From Cylindrodendrum hubeiense (Eukaryota > Ascomycota > Sordariomycetes > Hypocreales > Nectriaceae), in contig JAANBB010000035.1 of assembly GCA_014621425.1 (NCBI GenBank), positions 1 to 64,000 of the forward strand: a stretch of 64,000 nucleotides of DNA, in the 5' to 3' direction. Shown piece after piece: positions 35,424-50,310 of the stretch (the stretch's first letter is position 1; the number at the start of each line of letters is the position of its first letter). The notes under the pieces are model-generated. The model did not search any database. It saw only the letters and a program-made list of their open reading frames with translations, and was not told where the DNA came from. The translations under genes were made by a program, and so were the position numbers.

Positions 35424-36167
35424 TTATAACACTTTCTCTAAAGCCCCGCACTGGAACGCGACCTGTTTAATCTCAGCCACCACCGCAGCGACGTCCTTTG
35501 TCGCAATCGGGACTCGATGATCTCCATCCCATTCCACAAGCCGCGCCGTAGAGTTGTGACCGCAGCAATGGAGTAAACTCCTATGCGCCTCAACCATGGG
35601 ATCTCGCAGGCCATGGACATGTATCGTCGGCAGCTGCAGCAACCCATCATCACCCGCTGCAGTACCAAAATCCATTGGGAGCGAGAGTGCCGGCCCGGCC
35701 ATCAGGACGGCGAAGCGATAGTCGTGGCATGGCTCCCCGTCACCATTCATCTTTCGATTTTGGTTCTGTTTCTGCTGCCTCAACAGCAAGCTAGTCGCCA
35801 CTCCGGCTCCCTGGCTGAAGCCCAACAAGCCCACTGACCGGCCGGTCGCGCCGACCGCATCGTCGGCACGCAGAGCGGCCGCGATGCACGCGTCAATGCT
35901 GCCAACATCAATCTTGTTGCGGGCCGGAAGCCACGACCGGAAAGGGCCCCAGTCACCGTAGACAGAATCAACGTCTGGGCCTGGTGGACTGGGGAAGGCT
36001 GCCTCTGCAAACACGAGGCGGAACGAGCTCAGCAGGTGGGCGCGCATCACTCGGCATTGTGCCCGGAATATGCGCGCATTGGTGCCTCCGCCGTGGAGGC
36101 AGATGATGCGTGGAAGATGCAGAGTCGAGTCACAGTCGTTGTAGTTGGGTGATACATCGGATTCCAT
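35424..36167 (-). CDS. FSH1-family serine hydrolase
   Basis: 247 residues from the ATG at 36165-36167. A longer in-frame reading extends upstream to 36425, but that part has no family character. Motifs of the fungal FSH1/DUF341 family are IICLHGGGTNARIF near the start, GDWGPFRSW, the nucleophile GFSQGAGVA, the acid region HVHGLRDPMVE and DGDHRVP with the catalytic His. It is a small cytosolic esterase/thiolesterase. Azaphilone clusters carry such an enzyme (AzaC-like). It may release or edit a polyketide chain, for example off the HR-PKS, which lacks its own release domain. It is divergent from the FAD monooxygenase. Confidence 0.87.
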   Translation of the reverse strand: MESDVSPNYNDCDSTLHLPRIICLHGGGTNARIFRAQCRVMRAHLLSSFRLVFAEAAFPSPPGPDVDSVYGDWGPFRSWLPARNKIDVGSIDACIAAALRADDAVGATGRSVGLLGFSQGAGVATSLLLRQQKQNQNRKMNGDGEPCHDYRFAVLMAGPALSLPMDFGTAAGDDGLLQLPTIHVHGLRDPMVEAHRSLLHCCGHNSTARLVEWDGDHRVPIATKDVAAVVAEIKQVAFQCGALEKVL

Positions 36168-36766
36168 TGAGACGGTAGGACGAGTTGAACCAGGGGCCAA
36201 GAGTGTGGTTGTGATAACCACGTAGGAGAGGACATTTGAACTGAAAATCGGGCCAGTATTGGAGGCAGTAATACGAACGACGCATAAAAAGACGACGACG
36301 GGATGCATTAAAGTCACGAAGCAACAGACATAGGGGGGCCGATAATTCCTTGCGATTCCTCTACCGGGACACCGGAGGCGCGGAGTGCAACGGATCCACA
36401 ATCCGGACATGGCGTTTTCAAGCATTTCTGACGGAGAATATAGACTCCGACGGTAAGATGCGGAGCCAAATTAGCGCGGCTGACCTAGTCACATACTCCG
36501 CGTGGTGATCCACTCGTATCGAACCAACATCAGGCTTCTGTTACAACTGAATCACACGAGGGCAGCCGCAGCGGCTGTCCCCAGTCCAACAATGACACGA
36601 GTTCTTGTCGTCTGACATGCAGTTAGAAGTGATAGGCTGCACATCGTCCGTATTTGGGCGGGACAACGAAAGGGACCAGAATATACTTAAACCAAGCCCA
36701 TAATACGTCGTATGTTTACCCATAAGCCGCAAGTTGCAACTCGATTCAGGTCCACACTTGACAGCC
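36168..36766. promoter_or_regulatory. Divergent promoter of hydrolase and FAD monooxygenase
   Basis: 599 bp between divergent starts. Half-sites of the cluster motif: CGGAGTG at 36381-36387, ACTCCGA at 36444-36450 and ACTCCGC at 36495-36501. Shared control of both genes is inferred. Confidence 0.5.
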
Positions 36767-38239
36767 ATGGGAGATATGCAGCAAAACAGCCCAATCGGTC
36801 AAGAGAACGACAGCCTCCAGCCTCGCCTGGAGGTCTCAATCGTGGGAGGCGGCATCATTGGTGTCATCACGGCGCTTGGCTTGTTGCACCGCGGAATGCA
36901 TGTCACTATCTACGAGCGTGTTGAAAAGTTCGAGGAGGTCGGAGCAGCCATCGCCTTTACTGGAGTTGCCCGGGAATGCATGCAGCGATTGAACCCGAGC
37001 GTGCTCGAGGCTTTGGCCCGGGTTGGTCGAAGTAGTCCCCATGAGAGGCAGCGCTACTGGGACGGCTTCCACCCGCGAACCAAGGAATCTGCCATGCAGG
37101 AAGAGAGCTCGTTACTCTTTGACGTGCCGGAGGGAGACTTGGCCTATTGGGCCTGTCTGCGGTCGCACTTTTTGAACGGCATGGTGGGCCTGCTGCCCGA
37201 AGGCACAGTACAATTCGGGAAACAGGTCGTGAACTACACGGAGGGTGGTGGGAGTGACAAAGTCGTTTTGCACTTCGCCGATGGGACAACCGCTGGGGCC
37301 GATGTTGGTTCGTGTCTCGAGTCTCATTCGATTTATAGCATCATTCCTAACGTGTTGTGCTAGTCATCGGCTGCGACGGAATCCATTCGGCAACGCGCAA
37401 GCTTCTCCTGGGCAAAGGACATCCGGCTTCAAACCCAACCTATACTCACAAGACGTTCTTCCGTGCTCTGGTTCCATTTCCCGGCGCACTCGCCGCTCTA
37501 GGCGCCGACAAGGCTAACGACTGCTGTATTCATGTGGGACCTGATGCCCACGTGATATCCTTTCCGGTTAGTTGGCGGTCCAAATGTAGACATATGGAGA
37601 AACAGCCTGCTAACTGGTGCTGAATAGACGAACGACGGAAAAATGTATAACATCTTCATCGCCACCCACGACCCGCAAGAGTGGTCTGATCCCTACACCA
37701 TGACTGCCATGAGCACCCGTGAGGAGCTTTCCTCGGCGCTGCAAAGCTGGGGTCCGCACATAGCCGAAATCATTGGTCTCCTGCCAGAAAATATCATCAA
37801 GTACGGAGCCTTCGACATGGCGGAAAACCCGGCGCCCACGTACGCGTCTGGCCGCGTGTGTGTTGCCGGCGACGCGGCGCACGCCAGCAGCCCTTTCCAT
37901 GGTGCGGGCGCCTGTATGGGCGTCGAAGATGCTCTTGTCCTGGCTGAATTGCTGGGGCACGTCCAATCCTTGCCTGTGAGTGCAAGACCGCGCTGTCTTT
38001 CGGCTGCGTTGCAGACCTACAGCGCCGTGCGCATCGAGCGCACCCAGTGGTTGGTGCAGAGCTCGCGCGATATTTGTGATATCTACCAGTGGCGGTATCA
38101 TGGCACAGGTGAGGATAGCGCCAAATGCAAGGCTGAGTTTGACTGGCGGGGGAAGAAGATTGGGCATTTTGATGTAGATGCTATGGTGGCGGAGTCGAGG
38201 ACGGAATATGAGAAGCTTGCTGCAAGTGCAGTACATTGA
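36767..38239 (+). CDS. FAD-dependent monooxygenase, salicylate-hydroxylase-like
   Basis: Exons 36767-37307, 37364-37566 and 37628-38239 give 451 residues. The ATG at 36767 has a good context (GCCATGG); an upstream TTG in the same frame is ignored. Group-A flavoprotein marks are VSIVGGGIIGVITALGLL (GxGxxG), the middle ADVVIGCDGIHS (DG motif) and GDAAHASSPFHGAGACMGVEDA (GD motif). It uses NAD(P)H and O2 to hydroxylate an aromatic ring. In azaphilone pathways (AzaH/CazL-like) this enzyme hydroxylates and dearomatises the NR-PKS aldehyde, which triggers pyran closure. That is the most likely role here, placed just upstream of the NR-PKS. Confidence 0.92.
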
Positions 38240-39485
38240 ACTACGAACGCTCAATAAAGCTTGGTATCTGAATTAGTTGGTGGAAATGCAATGTTGTGAA
38301 AGTCAATTCTTCTCCTTTTCTTCTTGCGCACCAACCTCGGCGGTTCCAACTCTCTCCTTACACTCAGATATTGCCAGATTGAAATCAGACAGCCGATATG
38401 GAGAACTTGATATCACTTTCTCCATCCTCCATTACTATTTAGTATCCACTGTCTCTACCTATTTATAGACCAACAGTACCTCTTATAGTAATCAGATAGG
38501 GAAAACCCTTAGATCTCTTGATCCAGGATAAAAGCCCTCTGCTGGTATCACGTTCGCCTTGCAGTAGTATTACTACATCCTACTTCGATATATGTATATG
38601 ATCGTCTATGATTAGCTATTTCATCCAGGATATTCTAATAGTACTATCCTGTTATGTCTATGGGATTCGGGGAGATTGGGGGTTGTACCCTCCCTCCCTC
38701 ACGATCTTGTAATATTATCTTATATCATCCGGTCACGTATCACTGCCTCAGCACTATCATGGGGGTCTGACTTCTCCCGTATCCCTCGTATATGGTAGTC
38801 CTACGCTACTAGGTCTTGGTTACTATTTTGAGATTCAGGTATCGTTAGGCCACCGCCGGGGTATCCCTATGACGGCCGTCGCCCGTCCTGTGTCGTGATC
38901 TCGTCCTGTCCGCTGTCTGCGAAAGTGACTGTGGCTTGGTCCCTGACATCTACTTCTTCCTCACTTCCCTTCGCTGCGGTATCTTATCTCCACCCTATAC
39001 AATTCTTCTTCCGTGCTGTTGCAGAAAAAGCTTGATAGGGATAGAAGAGAGTCCGGAGGTGAGGCGGGTGGATACTGCTTATTCAGAACCCAACTTCCAG
39101 GAGTCTTTCCAATCCTGATTGGTACGGAACTATGGGCCGAGCTGACGTGAGGACTTAATACGACGGACTTTCGGACTTGCCAGTCCGAAAAAGGCCGTTA
39201 CGATAAGGTCCGATGTTGACATTAGCCAAGGCAGTGACAGGCTGCGACTATCGCTATTTTCCGCCTGAGATTATGTTTCCGCATGCACCATTGAAGTATG
39301 CCAGGAATGGCTCAGTGCATGAAATGCCTCTGACACATACAAGTAAGCTCTCTGAAGGTCACAAAAAACGCTCCAGAAATATTAGGCTTCTTATATGGCA
39401 ATAAACCCTCGCAACACACCCTAAATCACTTGTGTCTCTCTCGGAATCTCTATTCCTCTCTTTGCTTAGAAAAACATTAGCCATA
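38240..39485. other. Gene-free region upstream of the NR-PKS
   Basis: 1.25 kb with no supportable gene. It holds the NR-PKS promoter with an inverted repeat at 39171-39188 and a GTCCGGAG element at about 39051-39058. The 38.4-38.9 kb part is AT/pyrimidine-rich and may be decayed repeat DNA. Confidence 0.5.
39171..39188. promoter_or_regulatory. Inverted repeat TCGGACT-N4-AGTCCGA upstream of NR-PKS
   Basis: A perfect 7-bp inverted repeat with a 4-nt centre lies 298-315 bp before the NR-PKS start. Each arm carries CGGACT, like the left half of the cluster palindrome but with a wider spacing. It is a candidate binding site for the same or a sister Zn2Cys6 regulator. Confidence 0.45.
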
Positions 39486-42400
39486 ATGACTGGTACATCA
39501 GAGCTCGAAAATGGCGCCTGCGAATCAACCATTTTCCTATTTGGTCCACATGTCGGCACCTTCACCATGCAGTCAGTGGAGGAGCTGGTCCGGCCGTTCT
39601 CTTGCAGTATCCACAGAACCTGGATTCTAGACACCATAGCTGGTCTGCCAAAGTATTGGGATGCCCTTGTCGACAGTATACCCAACATGGCTGGCACAGT
39701 TCCAGGCCGTCGTCAACTAAATGACCTCGACGGGTGGCTTCGGCACGGCACCTTCAACACGAACACGACACAGGATGACGATACCAACCTACCCAGTATA
39801 GTAGTCGGCCCGCTAGTGGTACTTGTACAACTCACTCAATACTGGCGCTACCTGGAGCTCACAGGTACCAACAACCCAGGAAAGACGGCGGATCTGCAGG
39901 CGGATGCGATCTTACGCCAGCAGCAGCAAGGGGGGCCCAAGTTCGAGTCTTTGGGCTTCTGCGCCGGGCTACTGGCCGCCGTGGCCGTCGCTAGTGCCAG
40001 TAACCAGCAGGAGTTTTACAAGTACGGCGCCGTAGCGGTGCGACTAGCTATGCTAATCGGTGCGCTGGTCGATGTCCAAGAAGAGTGGGACAAGAGCGGA
40101 GGGAAGGGCGGTGGCGTGTCATATGCAATAGCATGGCGTGGCCAGAAGGAAGCCAACGAGGTGAAGCGCATAATCGAGAGCTTGTCGCCCAATGCTTATG
40201 TCGCCGTCCTGTATGACGAGGCCCGAGCCACAGTGAGCACGTCGCAGCGCAAAGCGCCTCTTCTCCTGAATCAACTCCGGGCCGCTGGTGTCACAACCGC
40301 CGAGATTGGTATCAAGGGTCACATCCACAGTCCGGACCCTGATAGGAAACGCAATGCAGACCTGCTCGTTAACATGTGCATGAACTTTGCCGATCTGCAG
40401 TATGCCGATACAGACTCCCTTGCGCTTCCGACCTACGATAACCAGACCGAGGGCAGACCTCTGTCGCGAGACGGAGGCAATATGACGGAGATGGTCCTAC
40501 GTGCCATCTTGGTAGAGCAGTGCAACTGGTATGGCACTTTCTCGGCCGTCACCCGAGGCAGGAAGCCCTTTGTCGTAACCTTTGGTCTTGAGCGCTGTGT
40601 CCCGCCAACTTTGATGCGGAGCATCGGAACTCGACAGGTGCACTTTGAAGATCTGCCGGACAAGGACAAGATGCCTGCGACCCCTGCGAAGGCAGTACTT
40701 GATATCCAACCGCAACCACAGCCGCAGCCGCAGCCGAAGCCGCGACATGTTGTTACAAAACCAACCCTGGATCTCAAAGTCGACGAAGAAGCTATTGCCG
40801 TCATTGGCATGTCGGTCAAGACAGCAGGGGCCGACGACCTGGCCGAGTTTGCCGAGATGCTCAAGACAGGCCAGTCGCAGCACGAGTTGATCACCAGGGA
40901 ACGACTCATGTTCGACATGCTATTCCGCGAAGCACCGGATACCGACCCTGCTCGCAAGTTCTACGGCTGCTTCTTCCGGGACGCCGACGCGTTTGACCAC
41001 AAGTTCTTCAAACGCAGTCCGCGCGAGTCGGCCGCCATGGAGCCGCAGAGCCGTCTGGTTCTGCAGGCCGCGTACCAGGCCGTCGACCAGTCGGGTTATT
41101 TCACAGAGACAGCGAGTTTGGAGCCGGATGGCCGCGATAAGATGCATGTTGGCGTCTATCTCGGTTCGTGCGGAGTTGACTACGAGCACAACATTACCTG
41201 TCACGAGCCCAATGCATTCACGGCAACGGGAGCACTAAAGAGTTTTATCACGGGCCGTGTATCACACTACTTTGGCTGGACTGGCCCATGTATGACATTC
41301 GACACGGCGTGTTCATCCTCGGCTGTGGCCATCCACACGGCATGCCGCAACCTACTGTCCGGCGAATGCACTGCAGCGCTGGCGGGGGGTTCCAACACGG
41401 TGACGAACATGATGTGGTTCCAAAATCTCAGCGCCGGCAGCTTCGTCAGCCCTACGGGACAGTGTAAGCCTTTTGATGATGACGCTGACGGCTACTGCCG
41501 CGCCGAGGGCCTGGGGTTTGTGTTCTTGAAGAAGCTATCAGACGCAGTAAGGGACGGCAACCCCGTGCTAGCCACCATCCCTAGCAGCGCAGTCTACCAG
41601 AACCAGAACATCACCCCTTTATTTGTACCGAATGCACCGTCTCTGTCGCTACTATTTGGAGATGTCATGCGCAAGGCCAAAGTTACGGCGCGAGATATCT
41701 CGCTGGTCGAGGCCCACGGTACCGGAACGCCCGTCGGCGACCCGGCCGAGTACGAGAGCATTCGCTCTGCTCTTGGAGGCCCCGGCCCCGGCCGTGACAA
41801 GAAGTTGCCCATCGGCTCAGTCAAGGGCCACATTGGCCACACTGAAGGTGCATCGGGCGTCATCGCGCTGATCAAGATCATCATGATGATGCGCGGCGGC
41901 TTCATTCCTCCACAAGCTAGCTTTACCAAGATGAACAGAAACATCCATGTGCGGCCAGATGACATGGTGGAAGTGGTCACGAAGCTGCGGCCCTGGGCAG
42001 AGGAGTATAAGATTGCCCTCCTTAACAACTACGGCGCCTGCGGCTCCAACGCAAGCCTCATAGTCACTCAACCACCCACGTACTTGTCCGTGCCCAAGTG
42101 CGGCAGTGATGCTGTGGAGAAGCGGCATCCCTTTTGGATTGCAGGTCTTGATGCCAGATCCATCGCCGCTTACGCCGCCAAGTTGGGCCCATACTTGCGA
42201 TCGTGTCCCAAGGACACCACACTAGCCGACATTTCATTCAACATGAACCGGCAGTCCAACCGTGGCCTGGCGCAGGGCTTCGTCTTCGCCTGCCGCTCGG
42301 TAGCTGAGCTATATGAAAAGCTGGAGCACGCCGCTGGAATTTCCGGTAAAGAAGACGCCCCTAAAGTAGGCATCGTGCCAACCAAGGCCGAGCGGCCCGT

Positions 42401-45400
42401 TATCCTGTGCTTCGGTGGCCAAGTGTCGCGATTTGTCGGGCTGGACCGCAAGCTGTTTGATAGCACGACCATATTGCGACGTCATTTGGACGACTGCAAT
42501 GCTGTCGTGACGAGCCTTGGCCTGGACAGCATCTACGCCTCCCCGGATATCTTCTCGCGTGAGCCAGTGCCTGACACAGTCAAGCTGCAGACCATGTTGT
42601 TTGCCATGCAGTATGCGTGTGCCAAGAGCTGGATGGACTGTGGTGTCAGCACTAAAATTGCCGCCGTCGTGGGCCACAGCTTTGGAGAAATTACGGCATT
42701 GTGCGTGGCTGGCGTTCTCAGCCTGCAAGACACAGTCAAACTCGTGGCATCAAGAGCCAGGCTGGTACGAGATGTGTGGGGTGTCGATCGAGGCGCTATG
42801 ATGGCCCTCGAGGCCGATGAGGCGCTGGTCCACGAGCTCTTGCGAGAAGCTAATCGTAGCTCTCATGGCTCTGCTGCCATTGCGTGCTACAACGGCCCGC
42901 GCAGCTTCACTATTGCCGGATCGACGAGCGCGATTGATGCGGTGCAAGCTACAATGACGCTTGACACCTCCAAGTTTGGAGCCATCAAGAGCAAACGCCT
43001 CGATGTGACCAACGCCTTCCACTCGGCCCTCGTCGACAAACTGGTTGATGGCCTGGGCCAGGTCGGAAAGGAGCTAACCTTCAATAAACCCCTGATCCCC
43101 GTGGAGCGCGCAATTGAAACTCCCGTCGACGAAAACGAAATGGATTGGACTTTCGTTCCTCGACACATGCGCGAACCTGTATTTTTCAACCACGCCGTGC
43201 AGCGTTTGGCCAAGCGTCACCCACAAGCCATCTTCCTCGAAGCAGGTTCCCACTCGACCATTACCGTCATGGCAGCCAGGGCCCTCGCTCAAAGCCAGAC
43301 TTCTTCGCAAGATGCCCATCATTTCCAGGCCGTTTCCATTGCCACTGAGACAGGTTTCGACGGACTGACAGACGCCACCGTAGCTCTGTGGAAACAAGGT
43401 CTACAGGTTTCCTTTTGGGCACACCATGCTCTACAGACTAGCGAGTACGCGCAGTTACTCCTGCCGCCGTACCAGTTTGACAAGTCGTCACGTCACTGGC
43501 TTCCGATGAAGTCGCCCCAAGAGGTAGTGAACGAGGCCGCGAGGGCGCTGGTGGCAGGGACGCAACAGAAGCTTCAGATAAACGATGTGGCTCCCGAGAT
43601 GCTGGGTCTGTGGCACTTGGACGGCTACCGAGACAGCAGCGACAGGAAACCGCGCTTCCGCATCCACACAGGGTCAGACGAGTACAATAGCTTCGTCCTA
43701 AGCCACTTGATTGCGCAGACGGCCCCTATCTGTCCCGGCACGCTCGAGTGCGATATGGTCATCGAGGCCCTGTTCAGCCTGCATCCGGGCTGGAAAGAAG
43801 AGGGTGTGCAGCCCGAGGTTCGCGACATGGTCAACCACACGCCCATCTGCAAAGACCCAACACGCTTTGTCTATATGGACCTGTCGGCCCTCGATAAGAA
43901 GCACGTGCAATGGAGCGTTCACATCTTCAGCGCCAGTGTCAACGACCCCGACCAGGTCCAAACGCACGCCGAGGCTCGCGTCTACATGCGTCAGCCCACT
44001 GACGCCGCCTATCTACAACAGTTTGCTCACTTTGAACGGCTCGTCGACCACGCCCGATGCAAGGAGTTGCTGAGCTTGCCCCTGGACGCAGAAGGCATCG
44101 ACGTGCTGCAGGGCCGCAACGTATACCGGGCATTCAACCCCGTCGTCGAATACGGCGAAATATACCGCGGCGTCCGGTACCTCGTGGGCCGCGGCCACGA
44201 GTGCGCCGGCCAAGTCCAGCTGCCCAGGCGCCACCGCGGTGATACTTGGCTCGACGTGCCCCTGAGCGATAGCTTCAGCCAGGTCGGTGGCCTTTGGGCC
44301 AACTTGATGACGGACCTACCGCCTGGAGACATGTACATTGCCACGGGCTGCGAGGTGGCTATGCGTTCAGCGAGGGCTCCGCCTAGGGACGAGACGGATG
44401 TGTGGCATGTGTATGCTCGTCATACGCTACAGGATGACACGTTGCACATGACGGACCTGTTTATCTTTGATGCTGCCACAGGGATGCTTGTCGAAGTCAT
44501 GTTGGGCGTGCTGTGGGGACGAGTGGCTAAGGCGTCTATGAGCAGGATGTTAGATCGCATGACAAAAGACGAGTCGGTGCTGCGGAACAAGCCTTCACCC
44601 GTCGTCATTCCCGCTACGACTTCAGCTGGTACCGAGGCGAGCCCGGCCACCAAGGGATTGAGCAAGAAAATAGCGGGAAAGAAGGAAGGAAAGGACAAGC
44701 CAAAGAAGGACAAGGCACCCTCTGGGAGGCGGGACATTACCGACGAGGTGCGCAACCTCGTGGCCAACGTGTCAGGCATCGAAGCCAGCGAGATGGAACT
44801 CGACTCGGAGCTGGCCGACTTTGGCATTGACTCCCTAATGGGCATGGAGCTAGCACGGGAGGTGGAACTGGCCTTCAAATGCAAACTGGACCAGGCCGAG
44901 CAGATGGAGGCTACGAATCTGGGCCAGTTCATCACGTGCGTTTCCAATGCGCTGTTCGGCGCAGACAACGCAGTTGTTGAAGACAATGAGGTTAGTGACG
45001 ACGACGAGGATGAAGAAGATTCGTCCTCCACCAGCTCAGGTGGAGAAACATGGTCCAGGTCAAGCCAAGACCAAGAAAAAGGGTTCTCAAGCCCAGTCAC
45101 CCCAGATCCAGCAATCTACACTCCTCCTTTGCACAAGGCTGAGCCCAAGCCACCCGGTACTGCACCACCGGCCGAGAGTAATCTAGCACTATCACCATCA
45201 GACGTGCTGGAGTCTTTCGGCGAGGTCAAGATGGCTACGGACAGCCTCATGCGCGAGCACCATATCAACAAGACCGAACAGGTCTTCCTGGCCGGAAGCA
45301 ACCGCCTCTGCGCGGCACTCGTCGTTGAGGCCTTTGACGAACTAGGCTCGCCGCTCCGCACCGCGGCGGCCGGACAACTACTCGACCGCGTACCGTTTCT

Positions 45401-47669
45401 CCCACAGCACCGCCGTCTGATGGACTGCGTGTATGAATTTCTCGAGCACGACGCTCGCCTGATTGACATTGATGTCATGAGCGGCCAGCTGACACGCACG
45501 CACATCGCTGCCCCGCGCAAGACAAGCGATGCTATCTTCCAGGAGTTGCTGGCCGCTCATACGCAGTTTGCCGTGCCCAATCGCCTCACCTACTACGCCG
45601 GCAAACAGCTTGCGGGAGTCCTCAGTGGCAAGACGGACGGCATCCGCGTGCTCTTCGGTAGCCCCGAAGGCCGGGAGCTGACGGCTGCCATGTACTGCGA
45701 GCATACATTCAACCGCATGAACTACATCCAAATGCGCAACGTGGTTGAGGCTTTGGTTGGTCGTCTCCCAAACGGTGGCGCGGGTGAGACATTCAAGGTA
45801 CTAGAGATGGGGGCCGGGACAGGAGGTACTACCCTTGTCATGGCGCCATTCTTGGCGTCGCTGGAAGAGCGAGGCATCATGCGGGTGGAATACACTTTCA
45901 CGGACCTATCACCTTCCATGGTCGCCAACGCACGCCGGCGGTTCAGCAAATTGTACCCGTTCATGCGCTTTGCCGTACATGACATTGAGAAGCCGCCGGC
46001 GGAAGAGCTAAAGGGGCAGCACCTGGTGATTGCCAGTAACGCCATCCACGCTACGCATAACTTGGTTGTCTCGGCGTCGAATGTGCGCCAAGCCCTGCGG
46101 CCAGATGGCTTCCTCATGATACTGGAAATGACCGAGGTTGTCCCCTTTATTGATCTTGTCTTTGGTCTGCTTGAAGGTTGGTGGCTGTTTGATGATGGCC
46201 GGAAGCACGCCGTTGTGGGGGCCGAACACTGGGAGCGCGAGCTCCATGCTGCAGGGTTTGGGCACGTCGACTGGACTGACGGCAACTTGCCGGAGAATGC
46301 GTTCCAAAAGGTCATTATTGCGTTGGCTTCCGGAGCGCCGGGGCCCCGCTTGCCGAAGCCAGCTCCGGAGCCCGAGCCCGAACCGGAGGTGGTGGGTCGC
46401 ACGGCCGAGGCGGAGCGGCTTGTGACAAAGTACTCGGACGGCTGGGCCACACCGAAATTGCAAGCCCTTGGGGTCCGAAGCGAGGAGAATAAGGACGGGG
46501 AGAAGAGGAAGAAGCCCAATAGGATGGACCTCGGCGCAGTGGTCCTAGTGACCGGCGCCACAGGAAGTCTAGGGTCGCATTTGGTGCAGAAGCTGGCCGA
46601 GAACCCCACCGTTGCGCAAGTTGTGTGCCTCAATCGCCGCAGCAATAGCGGCTTGCCGGTCGAAAAGAGACAGCAAGATGCCTTTTTATCCAGGGGCATC
46701 GCGCTCTCGCCGGGTGCCCGCGCTAAGCTGCGCGTCCTGGAGACGGATACCTCCCAGGCACAACTGGGCCTGCCGCCACACGATTATGGCTGGCTAGTGC
46801 AGCATGGCACACATATCGTGCATAATGCATGGCCCATGAGCGGCACGCGACCCCTTGGCGCCTTTGAACCGCAGCTGCAAGCCATGAGGAACCTGCTTGA
46901 TCTAGCCCGCGAAATGGCGACCCGCGACGCCACACACTCCGTCCGTGTCGGCTTCCAGTTTATCTCGTCCATAGGTGTGGTCGGATTTGCAGGCAAGTCG
47001 CGTGTCATCGAGGGCCGTGTGCCTCTTTCCGCCACGCTCCCCAGTGGCTACGCCGAGGCCAAGTGGGTGTGTGAGCGTCTGCTAGATGAGACCCTTCACA
47101 GGTATCCCAGCCTCTTCAGACCCATGGCTGTGCGGCCAGGCCAAATCGCCGGCTCGTCCACCAGCGGCTTCTGGAACCCAGTGGAGCATTTTGCCTTCTT
47201 GGTGAAGTCGGCTCAGGCCCTACGTGCATGGCCTGACCTCGATGGCGTGCTGCAGTGGATCCCAGTTGATCACTGTGCGGGTGCCATCGCAGATCTGTTG
47301 AAGATTGGCCATGTGTCTGATGCCTATCCCGTCTACCACATTGACAATCCGGTAGGCCAGCAGTGGAAAGCCATGTCACCTGTGCTGGCCGCCGCGCTTG
47401 ACATCCCGCCGCACGCCATCATTCCCTTCAAGAGCTGGATCAAGCGGGTTCGTCGGTCGCCGCTTCTCGCTGAGACAGAGAATCCAGCCTCTCGTCTTGT
47501 CGACTTTCTCGACGGCCATTTCGAGCGCATGTCGTGCGGTGGGCTGATTCTGGATACGGCTAGGGCCCAGGAGCACTCTGATACCATGGCCAACGAGGGC
47601 CCCGTGAGTCCCGATTTGGCTCGTCTTTATGTGAATGCTTGGAAGGAGATGGGCTATTTGAACACTTGA
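39486..47669 (+). CDS. Non-reducing polyketide synthase (SAT-KS-AT-PT-ACP-CMeT-R)
   Basis: One uninterrupted frame of 2727 residues from the ATG at 39486; no intron is needed. Approximate residues: SAT 1-360 with active Cys in GFCAG at about 158; a Gln-Pro repeat linker near 410-420; KS 434-830 with [10 protein letters not shown] (Cys at about 608); AT 970-1280 with VGHSFGE at about 1064; PT 1360-1690 with [13 protein letters not shown] at about 1407 (His) and an Asp in LSDSFSQ at about 1595; a single ACP with [10 protein letters not shown] at about 1782; CMeT 1990-2270 with [11 protein letters not shown] at about 2108; terminal reductase 2350-2727 with [15 protein letters not shown]. It should accept a starter from the HR-PKS, extend with malonyl-CoA, C-methylate, cyclise and release an aldehyde. 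This is the usual architecture of azaphilone synthases (AzaA/CazM type). Confidence 0.95.
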   Translation: MTGTSELENGACESTIFLFGPHVGTFTMQSVEELVRPFSCSIHRTWILDTIAGLPKYWDALVDSIPNMAGTVPGRRQLNDLDGWLRHGTFNTNTTQDDDTNLPSIVVGPLVVLVQLTQYWRYLELTGTNNPGKTADLQADAILRQQQQGGPKFESLGFCAGLLAAVAVASASNQQEFYKYGAVAVRLAMLIGALVDVQEEWDKSGGKGGGVSYAIAWRGQKEANEVKRIIESLSPNAYVAVLYDEARATVSTSQRKAPLLLNQLRAAGVTTAEIGIKGHIHSPDPDRKRNADLLVNMCMNFADLQYADTDSLALPTYDNQTEGRPLSRDGGNMTEMVLRAILVEQCNWYGTFSAVTRGRKPFVVTFGLERCVPPTLMRSIGTRQVHFEDLPDKDKMPATPAKAVLDIQPQPQPQPQPKPRHVVTKPTLDLKVDEEAIAVIGMSVKTAGADDLAEFAEMLKTGQSQHELITRERLMFDMLFREAPDTDPARKFYGCFFRDADAFDHKFFKRSPRESAAMEPQSRLVLQAAYQAVDQSGYFTETASLEPDGRDKMHVGVYLGSCGVDYEHNITCHEPNAFTATGALKSFITGRVSHYFGWTGPCMTFDTACSSSAVAIHTACRNLLSGECTAALAGGSNTVTNMMWFQNLSAGSFVSPTGQCKPFDDDADGYCRAEGLGFVFLKKLSDAVRDGNPVLATIPSSAVYQNQNITPLFVPNAPSLSLLFGDVMRKAKVTARDISLVEAHGTGTPVGDPAEYESIRSALGGPGPGRDKKLPIGSVKGHIGHTEGASGVIALIKIIMMMRGGFIPPQASFTKMNRNIHVRPDDMVEVVTKLRPWAEEYKIALLNNYGACGSNASLIVTQPPTYLSVPKCGSDAVEKRHPFWIAGLDARSIAAYAAKLGPYLRSCPKDTTLADISFNMNRQSNRGLAQGFVFACRSVAELYEKLEHAAGISGKEDAPKVGIVPTKAERPVILCFGGQVSRFVGLDRKLFDSTTILRRHLDDCNAVVTSLGLDSIYASPDIFSREPVPDTVKLQTMLFAMQYACAKSWMDCGVSTKIAAVVGHSFGEITALCVAGVLSLQDTVKLVASRARLVRDVWGVDRGAMMALEADEALVHELLREANRSSHGSAAIACYNGPRSFTIAGSTSAIDAVQATMTLDTSKFGAIKSKRLDVTNAFHSALVDKLVDGLGQVGKELTFNKPLIPVERAIETPVDENEMDWTFVPRHMREPVFFNHAVQRLAKRHPQAIFLEAGSHSTITVMAARALAQSQTSSQDAHHFQAVSIATETGFDGLTDATVALWKQGLQVSFWAHHALQTSEYAQLLLPPYQFDKSSRHWLPMKSPQEVVNEAARALVAGTQQKLQINDVAPEMLGLWHLDGYRDSSDRKPRFRIHTGSDEYNSFVLSHLIAQTAPICPGTLECDMVIEALFSLHPGWKEEGVQPEVRDMVNHTPICKDPTRFVYMDLSALDKKHVQWSVHIFSASVNDPDQVQTHAEARVYMRQPTDAAYLQQFAHFERLVDHARCKELLSLPLDAEGIDVLQGRNVYRAFNPVVEYGEIYRGVRYLVGRGHECAGQVQLPRRHRGDTWLDVPLSDSFSQVGGLWANLMTDLPPGDMYIATGCEVAMRSARAPPRDETDVWHVYARHTLQDDTLHMTDLFIFDAATGMLVEVMLGVLWGRVAKASMSRMLDRMTKDESVLRNKPSPVVIPATTSAGTEASPATKGLSKKIAGKKEGKDKPKKDKAPSGRRDITDEVRNLVANVSGIEASEMELDSELADFGIDSLMGMELAREVELAFKCKLDQAEQMEATNLGQFITCVSNALFGADNAVVEDNEVSDDDEDEEDSSSTSSGGETWSRSSQDQEKGFSSPVTPDPAIYTPPLHKAEPKPPGTAPPAESNLALSPSDVLESFGEVKMATDSLMREHHINKTEQVFLAGSNRLCAALVVEAFDELGSPLRTAAAGQLLDRVPFLPQHRRLMDCVYEFLEHDARLIDIDVMSGQLTRTHIAAPRKTSDAIFQELLAAHTQFAVPNRLTYYAGKQLAGVLSGKTDGIRVLFGSPEGRELTAAMYCEHTFNRMNYIQMRNVVEALVGRLPNGGAGETFKVLEMGAGTGGTTLVMAPFLASLEERGIMRVEYTFTDLSPSMVANARRRFSKLYPFMRFAVHDIEKPPAEELKGQHLVIASNAIHATHNLVVSASNVRQALRPDGFLMILEMTEVVPFIDLVFGLLEGWWLFDDGRKHAVVGAEHWERELHAAGFGHVDWTDGNLPENAFQKVIIALASGAPGPRLPKPAPEPEPEPEVVGRTAEAERLVTKYSDGWATPKLQALGVRSEENKDGEKRKKPNRMDLGAVVLVTGATGSLGSHLVQKLAENPTVAQVVCLNRRSNSGLPVEKRQQDAFLSRGIALSPGARAKLRVLETDTSQAQLGLPPHDYGWLVQHGTHIVHNAWPMSGTRPLGAFEPQLQAMRNLLDLAREMATRDATHSVRVGFQFISSIGVVGFAGKSRVIEGRVPLSATLPSGYAEAKWVCERLLDETLHRYPSLFRPMAVRPGQIAGSSTSGFWNPVEHFAFLVKSAQALRAWPDLDGVLQWIPVDHCAGAIADLLKIGHVSDAYPVYHIDNPVGQQWKAMSPVLAAALDIPPHAIIPFKSWIKRVRRSPLLAETENPASRLVDFLDGHFERMSCGGLILDTARAQEHSDTMANEGPVSPDLARLYVNAWKEMGYLNT

Positions 47670-48097
47670 GTGGGGGTTTCTTTTCTACGGTAACTCTAGA
47701 TTTATGCCTTTATTTATCAATACATTATCATGGATTAAGCAGCACGTCTTTATTTATATTGACAGATGTAAAAGATGAAAATCGAGAAAGTGTGTGGTTT
47801 ACATCCCATCGGATCCCTATACAAGGAAACCTAAATAGAAAGTCAGAAAGTTTACCTCCATCTATCATTGAAGCTCAGTTTACAAACCTAGCCGGAGATA
47901 AGCAGGGCAAGTACGCGAGGCAAATAACATGTTAATTATGTCCAAGAGCGTGCCTCAAATAGTCTGGATCTTCCCCAGGGTAACTGTGAGTTTTAAACAC
48001 ACATATTTATTTACTCAAAGTATAACGAATGTGTTGTTGGCTGTGAGGTGCCGACACTACTGGGAAAGACTGACATAACAATTGACACAGTCGCCTC
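47670..48097. other. Convergent 3' region of NR-PKS and halogenase
   Basis: 428 bp between two converging stop codons, AT-rich. It should carry both polyadenylation regions. No gene. Confidence 0.5.
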
Positions 48098-50013
<1,916 letters not shown>

Positions 50014-50263
50014 TTACGTAGTATTATATGGACTTTTTTGGATGCCCAAACAGCTGTGTGTACGACACTCTGGACGTTGGTAAAAAGATACATCTAACGA
50101 GTACATGTGCGCCCATGCGAACGGTGGCTCGTTGCGGCGTTCACTGCTAACGCCGACGAAACTGTATTTACTGCGACTAGAGTCAAGACAGGTTCTATGC
50201 AAGCATTTCTCCGCCGTGGAGTTTCTCCATCTTTATCAGCGTCTTGATAATTCTCCGAAACTC

Positions 50264-50272
50264 CGGACTCCG
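50264..50272. promoter_or_regulatory. CGG-N3-CCG site (CGGACTCCG) upstream of halogenase
   Basis: About 320 bp before the halogenase start, next to CTCCG and CCGGCGG elements that add further CGG triplets. Same motif as at 26656 and 30593. Confidence 0.55.
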
Positions 50273-50310
50273 GCGGAAAACGACTGTAACACAGCAGGGG
50301 GGTCAGCAAG

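Noticed and set aside
36168..36425. N-terminal extension of the FSH1-like hydrolase to 36425
   Set aside because: The extra 86 residues have no family similarity; they overlap the divergent promoter with regulator half-sites. The ATG at 36167 gives the normal family length.
39432..39485. GTG-initiated extension of the NR-PKS
   Set aside because: Fungal nuclear genes start at ATG. The first ATG in frame is 39486 and the upstream codons show no SAT similarity.
44420..45100. 226-codon Ser-rich open frame on the minus strand
   Set aside because: Antisense shadow of the NR-PKS ACP and its acidic linker.
45722..46699. 325-codon open frame on the minus strand
   Set aside because: Antisense to the NR-PKS methyltransferase/reductase region; Ser/Arg/Pro-rich shadow frame without family features.
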